A stretch of 6,246 bases of DNA from NCBI GenBank assembly GCA_013288145.1, contig JABDCJ010000075.1:3256-9501 (forward strand), read 5' to 3'. The position numbers and the translations under genes are program-made. Below, in pieces: positions 1-5,815 of the stretch. Below the pieces are notes generated by a model. It was not told the origin of the DNA. It saw only the letters and a list, made by a program, of their open reading frames with translations, and ran no database searches. Source of the DNA: Nitrososphaerota archaeon (GTDB lineage Archaea > Thermoproteota > Nitrososphaeria > Nitrososphaerales > CADDZS01). Every line of letters begins with the position of its first letter. The first letter of the stretch is position 1.

Positions 1-283
1 TTACTGCAAAGGATTTTCCAGGTTCAATGGTCGACTCCGATATCCCATCCGTAAGATCCTTCAACGAATTGGACTCATTGAGGAGAAGCCCGCCGAACCG
101 GCAGTACGCTGCTCGTTTCGTGATTCTTTCAATTAGAGCGTAATTGTCAAGAGTTGAAGCAACTATTCGGGCTGACAGCGTTCTTACTGTTTCATTTTGG
201 GAGTATGTTTCAACCAGGGCTCTGATTTCAGCTTGGGGAAGTGTCAACTCCTCTCCTGAGAGGACAAACAGAGAACCGCTCAT
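1..283 (-). CDS. tRNA (guanine-10-N2)-methyltransferase-like protein, N-terminal part (runs off left edge)
   Basis: An open frame starts at ATG 281-283 and stays open to the window edge, giving 94 residues without a stop. It begins MSGSLFVLSGEELTLPQAEI, followed by RALVE. This 'F-V-L-S-G-E-x-x-x-L-x-x-A-E-(I/V)-x-A-L-(L/V)-E' opening is what I know from archaeal Trm-G10/Trm11-type proteins, where it leads into a THUMP RNA-binding domain and then a Rossmann SAM-dependent methyltransferase. Residues 49-67 (ALIERITKRAAYCRFGGLL) match the family's next helix-strand element. The known family role is N2-methylation of G10 in tRNA in the cytoplasm. The catalytic (D/N)PPY region would lie beyond the window, so the activity itself is not visible. 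It starts 54 bp after the PRPP synthetase stop. No clear Shine-Dalgarno is present; a weak TAAAATT (302-308) lies 20-25 bases upstream. It could be another THUMP protein. The reading frame is well supported, the exact function moderately. Confidence 0.66.
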   Translation of the reverse strand, partial: MSGSLFVLSGEELTLPQAEIRALVETYSQNETVRTLSARIVASTLDNYALIERITKRAAYCRFGGLLLNESNSLKDLTDGISESTIEPGKSFAV

Positions 284-312
284 TTACAGTTTCGATCTGC
301 AATTTTACTCTG

Positions 313-318
313 AAAAAA
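313..318 (-). terminator. T6 run after the PRPP synthetase gene
   Basis: Read on the minus strand, six consecutive T (TTCTTTTTTCAG) lie about 20 bases past the PRPP synthetase stop codon and before the methyltransferase start. Archaeal RNA polymerase often stops at plain U-runs without a hairpin, so this may end the upstream message. It is short, and read-through into the next gene is equally possible. Confidence 0.3.
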
Positions 319-337
319 GAACTTAACCCGGGAAAGT

Positions 338-1219
338 TCAGAGCATCGCAAAGTGATCGGCAAGCAGGGGCGAGACATCAACCTTGCTGTACTTTGTGGG
401 AATCGTATTCGTCGCAATCAGCTCGTCGACTCCGGCAGCCATTATCCTGTCAGCAGCCCCGCCGACGAGTACAGCGTGAGCGCAAGCGGCTATTATCCGG
501 GAGGCGCCGTATTTCTTCAATAGTTGGGCACATTTTACGACGCTCGCACCTGTCGAAATCATGTCATCTATTACGATCGCGTCCCTTCCGGCGAGGTTAA
601 GGCTCTGCTCTTCGGTTGTGATCTCTCCCGTCCTCCGGTCTCGTGATTTCTTGAATGAGACATGTTCAATTTTCAATACGGCAGAGAAAGCTTCAACCCG
701 CGTGCTGCTGCCGAAATCCGGCGAAACTGCAATTGGCCTTTTCAGATCGAAATGGGCACCAATGTGTTCGGCCAATAGTGGAATGGATGAAGTGCTGTAA
801 ACGGGAAATGAAAACAATCCAAGGGCTTTCACGCTGTGGATATCTACCGTGACCAGTCGCTTAATTCCTACGGAGCGCATCAAGCGGCCTAAAACGCTCA
901 GGGTAACGACTTCGCCAGGAAGAAATTCCCTATCCTGCCTTGCATAGCCGAGGTAAGGTACGGCACAGAAAACGTCCGCACCATCCTCGCTTAGTTTGTG
1001 CGATAAGACCAGAAGCTGCATCAGGTGCTTGTCAACCGGAGGATATGTACTCTGGACGACAATTACCCGCTTGTTTCTGACATCCTCCCCGATTCTGATT
1101 TTTGATTCGCCGTCGGGAAAATCAGTTACTTCGATAGGGAGCAGTTTTGCCCCGAGTTTAGCCGCGAGGTTCGACGCTATTTCGACAGACGCTGGCCCGG
1201 GGGCAACTGTCCAGTCCAA
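338..1219 (-). CDS. prs: Ribose-phosphate pyrophosphokinase (PRPP synthetase)
   Basis: Makes 5-phosphoribosyl-1-pyrophosphate from ribose 5-phosphate and ATP in the cytoplasm, feeding purine, pyrimidine, histidine, tryptophan and NAD synthesis. Numbered from the TTG at 1217-1219 (293 residues, usual archaeal length), the family motifs appear in order: GPAS near the N-terminus, FPDGE 34-38, QSTYPPVD 56-63, the ATP-binding YARQDRE 92-98, metal-binding TVDIH 124-128, SPDFGSSTR 166-174, the flexible catalytic loop KKSRDRRTGE 190-199, and the PRPP loop VIDDMISTGAS 216-226. The frame opens further to a GTG at 1238-1240 (300 residues, adding WWPFRT). I prefer the TTG because a TATA box at 1253-1261 predicts transcription starting near 1229, downstream of that GTG, and because archaeal homologues begin just before GPAS. 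The SPDFGSS stretch departs from the bacterial SPDxGG form, as archaeal enzymes often do. Identity is secure; the start is not. Confidence 0.95.
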   Translation of the reverse strand: MDWTVAPGPASVEIASNLAAKLGAKLLPIEVTDFPDGESKIRIGEDVRNKRVIVVQSTYPPVDKHLMQLLVLSHKLSEDGADVFCAVPYLGYARQDREFLPGEVVTLSVLGRLMRSVGIKRLVTVDIHSVKALGLFSFPVYSTSSIPLLAEHIGAHFDLKRPIAVSPDFGSSTRVEAFSAVLKIEHVSFKKSRDRRTGEITTEEQSLNLAGRDAIVIDDMISTGASVVKCAQLLKKYGASRIIAACAHAVLVGGAADRIMAAGVDELIATNTIPTKYSKVDVSPLLADHFAML

Positions 1220-1252
1220 GGTTCTAAACGGCCACCACACAATTTTTGCAGG

Positions 1253-1261
1253 TTATAAAAA
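1253..1261 (-). promoter_or_regulatory. TATA box of the PRPP synthetase gene
   Basis: The minus strand reads TTTTTATAA here, close to the archaeal box A consensus. It lies in the 43-64 bp gap after the debranching-enzyme stop. The usual TATA-to-start spacing (centre about 26-27 bases upstream) puts transcription initiation near 1228-1231, giving a leader of about ten bases before the TTG at 1217-1219. It indicates that this gene is transcribed independently of the debranching enzyme. The T5 stretch may also help to end the upstream transcript. Confidence 0.55.
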
Positions 1262-1283
1262 TCGTTAGCGGCGTTCCGTCAAT

Positions 1284-3269
1284 TTATTCCAGGATCTCTC
1301 CCGCCACAAACGAGTAAGACCGGAGAATTTCTGCGATGCTCCAAGCCTGGGAAATACAGCCTCGAGACAGATTGGGAGGGTCGCCATCGTATATTTCTGA
1401 AATCGTTGCAATGCCAGCCTCTGTCATCCTCTTTTTGAAGGGAGAGAAGAGTTGTTGTACAAATGAAATTGTCTTGGGTTCGGCTGGAAACAGACGAAGG
1501 TATGCCGAAACGTACGAACCGAAAAGCCAAGGCCACACCGTGCCTTGATGGTAGGCTGTGTCTCTTGCGCTAGCCTCTCCGGTGCACTGCCCCCAGTACT
1601 GCTGGTCAAACGGCGAGAGCGACCTTAGCCCGACAGGGGTAAGTAGCTCAGCTTCCATTGTTCTCAAAACCGCCCGCCACCTCCGAGTGTTCGACTCCTC
1701 CAAAACAGGGAATGGCAGCGCAAGGGCGATTATCTGGTTGGGCCTAGTCTTAGTATCTCCCTTGTCTCCGTCTTGAAGAACGTCATACAAGCACTCCCGT
1801 TCGCCGTCCCAGAACTTTTCATTGAATGAAGCCTTGGCCTTTTCAGCAAGAGCGCCGTACTCTCCCTGATCCGATTCTATCGCTAGATCCTTTGCAAAGC
1901 GCTCCATTGCCCTAAGCGCATTGTACCATAAAGCAGAAACTTCAACCGGCTTTCCGGATCTGGGCGTAACCGGCTTGCCATCGACCCATGCGTCCATCCA
2001 GGTTAGAGCGGTCTTTTCATTGCCTCCCTTAATCAGGCCATCGAGATCCATGGCAATACCAAACTTCGTTCCCTTGCTGTAAGAAGTGATGATTTCCTGT
2101 AGTCTCCCGTAGACTTCCCGGATGAAATCCAGCGAGCCAGTTTCCGAGTAGATTGAGTAAACGGCATTGATCAGCCATAAAGAGGCGTCTATTGTAGAAT
2201 AATCCGGCTTGTTTGCACTGTCCGGGAGAGTGTTTGGAATCAGCCCGTCCTGAAGATAGGAAAGAAATGTCTTTATGATCTCCTTGCCTTCATCTTCTCT
2301 CTTCGTTACGATCGTCAGTCCGGGGATACTGATCATTGCGTCTCGCCCCCAGTCACCGAACCAGTGATAGCCGGCTACAATAGATTTAGTCCCAGTGGAT
2401 TTTCTCTTCACCAGAAAAGTGTCTGCAGCATCGGCGAGTGTGAGAAAAAAAGAGTCCAACTGCGGGAGCCTTGCGCTAAGCTTTCTCAGACGCTGCATCT
2501 CTCGATATCTCAACCCCTCTGTTGAGAAAGTCTGTTGATTGCGTAATGATGCAAGAATGGATACTTGGTACCCTTGATCTAGTTTTGTCGTAAAATAACC
2601 AGGGTTGTACTGATCTTCGCTTTCAGGCTCTCCCCTTTCGGCGGAAGTCTCGTAGATGAAATTCTTGTACCATATCCCGGTCGGGGCATAAGGTGCGATG
2701 TCAGACTGCAGGTAAATCGTCGTCGCACCCGCAAACGCCCTTATTTCAACCCCCTTTGGATTCATGGATTGAGTAAAATTCCACCGCGGATCCTCGCGAG
2801 TTCTGGAGTGGAAATCCCGGTGATTGATTATCGGGGATATCGTTAGCTTTACCGGGGAATCGCTTTCGATCAACTTGTAAGTCGTCATCGTCGTATTATC
2901 GCCGTAAGGCATGAAGACGCTTTTTTCCAGTATTGCAGTGCCTAGCCGGTAAACGAAAACGGGAAAGCGCTCGAATCGGAACTGTTCTAGGTGCAGATGA
3001 CCCTGAGGATAGATTGTTCCCGGGTATTTGTTAACCGCAAGCAGGTACTTGCGTCCTCCGACCTCGACTTCTTCTTCAAACTTTGAGAGGAATAATATCC
3101 GCCTGACGGGTGGGTCAAGCGAAGCAACAAGCAGCCCGTGGTAGCCCCGCGTATTCAGTCCGATTATCGTGCTGGACGCGTAGGAACCCTGTCCGTTTGT
3201 GATGATCCACTCTCGCGACTTTGCAATTTCATATTTCTTAGTTACTGAAGAGTCAAAGACCGTTTGCAA
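1284..3269 (-). CDS. Glycogen debranching enzyme (amylo-alpha-1,6-glucosidase type)
   Basis: Predicted cytoplasmic enzyme that hydrolyses alpha-1,6 branch points in glycogen-like polysaccharide. The 661 residues match the usual 650-720 of the bacterial/archaeal single-chain family. The N-terminal domain (about 15-240) opens with EWIITNGQGSYASST 20-34 and NTRGYHGLLVA 39-49, both hallmarks. The C-terminal (alpha/alpha)6-barrel GDE_C domain (about 270-650) shows HWFGDWGRD 302-310, TWMDA 423-427, GKPVEVSALWYNAL 439-452, RPNQ 509-512, LTPVGLRSL 543-551 and YHQGTVWPW 573-581. The start is TTG at 3267-3269, because an in-frame TAG sits four codons upstream (3279-3281) and no ATG occurs before the conserved EWIITNG. 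A weak AGGTT about 11 bases upstream is the only Shine-Dalgarno candidate. No glycogen synthase or phosphorylase is nearby, so the polymer substrate is inferred from the family. No signal peptide is visible. Confidence 0.93.
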   Translation of the reverse strand: MQTVFDSSVTKKYEIAKSREWIITNGQGSYASSTIIGLNTRGYHGLLVASLDPPVRRILFLSKFEEEVEVGGRKYLLAVNKYPGTIYPQGHLHLEQFRFERFPVFVYRLGTAILEKSVFMPYGDNTTMTTYKLIESDSPVKLTISPIINHRDFHSRTREDPRWNFTQSMNPKGVEIRAFAGATTIYLQSDIAPYAPTGIWYKNFIYETSAERGEPESEDQYNPGYFTTKLDQGYQVSILASLRNQQTFSTEGLRYREMQRLRKLSARLPQLDSFFLTLADAADTFLVKRKSTGTKSIVAGYHWFGDWGRDAMISIPGLTIVTKREDEGKEIIKTFLSYLQDGLIPNTLPDSANKPDYSTIDASLWLINAVYSIYSETGSLDFIREVYGRLQEIITSYSKGTKFGIAMDLDGLIKGGNEKTALTWMDAWVDGKPVTPRSGKPVEVSALWYNALRAMERFAKDLAIESDQGEYGALAEKAKASFNEKFWDGERECLYDVLQDGDKGDTKTRPNQIIALALPFPVLEESNTRRWRAVLRTMEAELLTPVGLRSLSPFDQQYWGQCTGEASARDTAYHQGTVWPWLFGSYVSAYLRLFPAEPKTISFVQQLFSPFKKRMTEAGIATISEIYDGDPPNLSRGCISQAWSIAEILRSYSFVAGEILE

Positions 3270-3346
3270 GAGTCGAGTCTAACCTGACCTGGGCAAAAAA
3301 TGTCTTCCTTTAGAACGATAGCGGGGATTTATCTCGCTTTCAGAAT

Positions 3347-3356
3347 TCAATTTAAG
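3347..3356 (-). promoter_or_regulatory. Weak TATA-like element upstream of the debranching enzyme
   Basis: The 140-bp gap between thiolase and debranching enzyme (3270-3409) is AT-rich and holds no gene. On the minus strand it contains CTTAAATTG here and, closer to the gene, GATAAATC at about 3327-3334. Either could be a TATA element, giving leaders of roughly 55 or 35 bases before the TTG start. Neither is as good as the boxes before the PRPP synthetase and diiron genes, so I cannot choose between them. Confidence 0.22.
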
Positions 3357-3375
3357 GTTTCATGACTTTTTTCAG

Positions 3376-3401
3376 AAAAGAAACTTGAGCTTTTTTCTTT
3401 T
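3376..3401 (-). terminator. Possible terminator after the thiolase gene
   Basis: Just past the thiolase stop codon, the minus strand reads AAAAGAAA, a ten-base loop, then TTTCTTTT. This is an eight-base inverted repeat, almost all A and T, ending in a pyrimidine-rich TTTCTTTTC tract. The U-rich tract could stop archaeal RNA polymerase. An AT-only stem is weak, and runs of this kind arise easily in AT-rich spacers. Confidence 0.27.
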
Positions 3402-3409
3402 TGGAGTGA

Positions 3410-4618
3410 CTAACTCCTTTCCACGATCGTAGCGATTCCCTGACCCACGCCTATGCAAGCGGTAGCGAGTCCACGCTGCACGCCTCGCCGCTCCATTTCG
3501 TGAAGGAGCGTGGTCATTATTCTCGCCCCCGAACATCCTATCGGGTGACCCAGAGAGATCGCGCCGCCGTTTACGTTCATCCGTCCGTTATCGAATTCCA
3601 TAAACTTTAGACACGACAAGACTTGCGCGGCGAACGCTTCATTTAGTTCAACCAAGTCTAACTGATCAAGATCGAGCCTTGCCCGCCGCAGAGCTTTTCT
3701 GGTCGCCGGTACGGGACCGAGGCCCATGTATTTTGGATGAACCCCTGCAACGGCGGTTGAAATTATCCGCCCCTTTGTTGGAAGACCGAGTTTCTTTGCA
3801 CGCCTCTGGCTCATGATCAGAACTGCAGCCGCTCCGTCGTTAATCCCGCTTGAATTTCCTGCTGTAACTGTTCCACCTTCTCGAAAAGCAGGTTTCAACA
3901 GTGCAAGTTTTTCAAGCGATGTATCCGGTCTTGGTCCCTCGTCTTTGTCCACCAGCATCTCCTTTCCATTCTGATCCCGGATCGGAACTGGTACAATTTC
4001 ATCTTTGAAAACTCCGCCTGTTAATGCTCTAACTGCGCGCTCGTGGCTCCTCAAAGCATACCGGTCCTGTTCTTCCCTGGAAATACCGTACCGCCTCGCA
4101 AGATTTTCGGCGGTCTCTCCCATGCTATACGGGTAATACATCTCGGCGAGCTTTGGGTTCGTAAACCGCCACCCGATCGTAGTATCGTAAATCTTCGGAT
4201 CTCTTCCAAATGCTGCTTGATTTTTTCTCAGAGCGAAAGGTGCCCGGCTCATGCTTTCCACCCCGCCCGCAATGTAAATCCCGCCGTTTCCTACCATGAC
4301 CGAATGAGCAGCCTGATTTATCGCCTCCAATCCCGAGCCGCAGAGCCTGTTAACGGTGCATCCCGCCACCTTGATCGGGAGTCCTGCAACCAGAAGGGCC
4401 ATTCTGGCAACGTCTCTGTTATCTTCACCCGCCTGGTTTCCGTCTCCGAAGATTACGTCCTCTATCTCGTCGGGATTCACGTTGTTTCGCTCCACAAGCG
4501 CCCGGATCAAAAGAGCTGCAAGATCGTCCGGTCGAACAGAGGAAAGCGCGCCACCGTACTTTCCTATGGGTGTTCTGACGCTGTCGACGATAACTGCTTC
4601 TTCGAGGATGCGGGACAT
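3410..4618 (-). CDS. Acetyl-CoA C-acyltransferase, 3-oxoadipyl-CoA thiolase-like (PcaF/PaaJ type)
   Basis: A degradative thiolase that cleaves a 3-oxoacyl-CoA with CoA to acetyl-CoA and a shortened acyl-CoA. At 402 residues it has the usual length. The nucleophilic cysteine is C93 in TVNRLCGSG; LNEAFAAQ is at 325-332; the catalytic histidine is H358 in NGGAISLGHPIGCSGAR; the second cysteine is C388 in ACIGVGQGIA. Within the family, DTTIGWRFTNP 145-155 and CIGVGQGIA 388-396 are the forms I know from 3-oxoadipyl-CoA thiolases PcaF and PaaJ, not from FadA or the biosynthetic PhaA/AtoB group. The ATG at 4616-4618 directly precedes the conserved EEAVIVDSVRTPIGK. It lies 21 bp after the diiron gene and in the same frame, separated by a TAG, so the two are probably one operon. 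Thiolase identity is very secure; the oxoadipyl-CoA preference is inferred and a general 3-ketoacyl-CoA thiolase remains possible. Confidence 0.93.
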   Translation of the reverse strand: MSRILEEAVIVDSVRTPIGKYGGALSSVRPDDLAALLIRALVERNNVNPDEIEDVIFGDGNQAGEDNRDVARMALLVAGLPIKVAGCTVNRLCGSGLEAINQAAHSVMVGNGGIYIAGGVESMSRAPFALRKNQAAFGRDPKIYDTTIGWRFTNPKLAEMYYPYSMGETAENLARRYGISREEQDRYALRSHERAVRALTGGVFKDEIVPVPIRDQNGKEMLVDKDEGPRPDTSLEKLALLKPAFREGGTVTAGNSSGINDGAAAVLIMSQRRAKKLGLPTKGRIISTAVAGVHPKYMGLGPVPATRKALRRARLDLDQLDLVELNEAFAAQVLSCLKFMEFDNGRMNVNGGAISLGHPIGCSGARIMTTLLHEMERRGVQRGLATACIGVGQGIATIVERS

Positions 4619-4639
4619 TCGGGTGTTTGCTTTTCCGCA

Positions 4640-5653
4640 CTAGAACGTCGGCATCATCGAGTCCTCATCGAACTCTACTTCTTTTCCCGTAATCCCGATT
4701 TCAGGCAACGCAGGGAATTCAATTCCAAAGTCATCCATCCGGCGCTTCACTTCCAGAATCGCGTTCCTCCAGCATTGTCTCTTTTCTTCAAGCGAAAGCA
4801 CGCCAAGTCCCGCTCCGCGGGCGATCTCCTCCATCCGGTTTTGCACGTCCAGAAAGTTCGGAGGAAGCTTCCAGAATTCCTTCGGCGGCTCGTAGAGGAT
4901 CATTGAAAGAAACGTAAAACCCGCTCGAAGTTGTTTCGTTATCGTTTTCTTGTCCTCGTCTGAAAGTTTTGACGCAACACTTTCGAGACCAAGCCAGGTA
5001 AACGCAAGGTGCCGCGATTCGTCCTTTGCTATATTTCTCAGCGCTTCAGTGAAAGCAGGGTGAGTAGAATGCTTGCTCATCTCACTGAAAAGAGTGGCCG
5101 CGCATCGCTCTCCTAGCATGAATGATGAAAATATTATCGGCCACGAATGCTTCATGTACGCGGTGTTGTAACCGCGCCAGTACCTCGCTCCATTGTAGTA
5201 GACCCACTTTATGTTTCGAAGGGCATCCTCGTCAAAATTGCTCTTTGGCTTCCATCCCTGCAAAAAGTTCGGGCAGAGCCGATTGCAGGCACGCATGCAA
5301 CATTCATCATGCCTGCACTCATCCATCACTATCGACGCAAACATCTTTTTCACCGGATCCTGCTCGTGGATCTCAAACGTGTGGATCATCGCCTTGGCAA
5401 AAACGGGCGGTCCGGAATTTTCAAAATTGGCTAAAAGGGCCCACCAGTAAGCCATGGCCGTCTTTTGTTTGTCGTCGTAATCTTTGGGTTCGACAGAGTT
5501 CCAGTTAATGGCAGAAGGGTTCCAAGCTTCCCTTTTTGCTCTCTCGTAAAGATCTCCCAGCTTCGGAGTATCAACTGTCCACTCTACGGGGTAAATGTTT
5601 GGCAGTTCTATCGGTGGAGGATCCTTGGAATAATCTGGATTACTTTCTGACAT
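4640..5653 (-). CDS. Ferritin-like carboxylate-bridged diiron protein, probable oxygenase/oxidase of unknown substrate
   Basis: Predicted soluble four-helix-bundle diiron protein of 337 residues. Two metal-binding half-sites are visible: a glutamate near 78 (ANFENS) with ExxH in DECRH 111-115, and E182 (MLGERCAA) with ExxH in DESRH 211-215. The E-x(about 30)-ExxH pattern repeated twice is that of ribonucleotide reductase R2, bacterial multicomponent monooxygenases and AurF-type N-oxygenases. The N-terminal LYERAKREAWNPSAINW 35-51 also recalls R2-like proteins. It does not resemble PaaA or BoxB as I remember them. The stretch 113-127 is unusually cysteine-rich (C113, C118, C119, C123, C127). 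The ATG at 5651-5653 is fixed by an in-frame TAA immediately upstream. A TATA box lies 36-43 bases upstream, and the thiolase follows 21 bp downstream, suggesting an acyl-CoA or aromatic oxidation role. The diiron fold is well supported; reaction, substrate and reductase partner are unknown. Confidence 0.82.
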   Translation of the reverse strand: MSESNPDYSKDPPPIELPNIYPVEWTVDTPKLGDLYERAKREAWNPSAINWNSVEPKDYDDKQKTAMAYWWALLANFENSGPPVFAKAMIHTFEIHEQDPVKKMFASIVMDECRHDECCMRACNRLCPNFLQGWKPKSNFDEDALRNIKWVYYNGARYWRGYNTAYMKHSWPIIFSSFMLGERCAATLFSEMSKHSTHPAFTEALRNIAKDESRHLAFTWLGLESVASKLSDEDKKTITKQLRAGFTFLSMILYEPPKEFWKLPPNFLDVQNRMEEIARGAGLGVLSLEEKRQCWRNAILEVKRRMDDFGIEFPALPEIGITGKEVEFDEDSMMPTF

Positions 5654-5688
5654 TTAGCCCAGTTGATTTCCCAAGATCCTCAATTTGA

Positions 5689-5696
5689 GATAAAAG
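5689..5696 (-). promoter_or_regulatory. TATA box for the diiron protein-thiolase operon
   Basis: The minus strand reads GGTAAACCCTTTTATC, with CTTTTATC as the TATA element and the purine-rich GGTAAAC just upstream as a possible TFB recognition element. The centre near 5692 predicts initiation near 5666, leaving a leader of about 13 bases before the ATG at 5651-5653. A GAGGATC stretch at about 5677-5683 would lie upstream of that transcript start, so it is unlikely to be the ribosome binding site. Confidence 0.48.
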
Positions 5697-5709
5697 GGTT
5701 TACCGAATC

Positions 5710-5742
5710 TGATCCTGATCATGAATAGATCTTATGGGATCA
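5710..5742 (-). promoter_or_regulatory. Cluster of GATC palindromes, possible operator upstream of the diiron-thiolase promoter
   Basis: Four GATC cores (5711, 5717, 5728, 5738) lie within 33 bases. The outer pair, TGATCC 5710-5715 and GGATCA 5737-5742, form an inverted repeat centred at 5726. Between them sit the perfect palindromes TGATCA 5716-5721 and AGATCT 5727-5732. The last three cores are spaced 11 and 10 bases, about one helical turn. The cluster ends about 14 bases upstream of the TATA box, where an archaeal activator or repressor could bind. No regulator gene is in the window, so its role is unproven. Confidence 0.25.
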
Positions 5743-5815
5743 ATGAGAGGGTGTCAGTAGAAGAACACGGCAAGCATACTCACAGTGCCTAACTAAGTTC
5801 GCTAGAATTGAATTT

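Noticed and set aside
144..326. A 60-codon plus-strand frame near the left edge.
   Set aside because: It overlaps the minus-strand methyltransferase N-terminus, which has a recognisable family pattern. The plus frame shows no motif and starts with TTG.
996..1268. A 90-codon plus-strand frame antisense to the PRPP synthetase N-terminus.
   Set aside because: It is a shadow of a conserved coding region with no recognisable features. The TATA-like sequence nearby is oriented for the minus-strand gene.
3403..3417. Inverted repeat GGAGT / ACTCC around the thiolase stop codon as a hairpin terminator.
   Set aside because: The stem is only five base pairs, it includes the coding end, and on the transcribed strand it is followed by A-rich and not U-rich sequence.
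4612..4645. The diiron protein and thiolase are in the same frame, separated only by a TAG and seven sense codons, which could suggest read-through or pyrrolysine insertion.
   Set aside because: The diiron protein ends naturally after an acidic tail and the thiolase has a well-placed ATG before its conserved N-terminus. Thiolases and diiron proteins function as separate chains, and no pyrrolysine genes or signals are visible. Normal operon spacing explains it.
4043..4906. A 287-codon open frame on the plus strand across the thiolase and diiron genes.
   Set aside because: It lies antisense to two genes with clear family motifs, has no recognisable domain and is rich in Arg, Ser and His as antisense shadows tend to be. 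It spans a gene junction without any promoter or start signal of its own.
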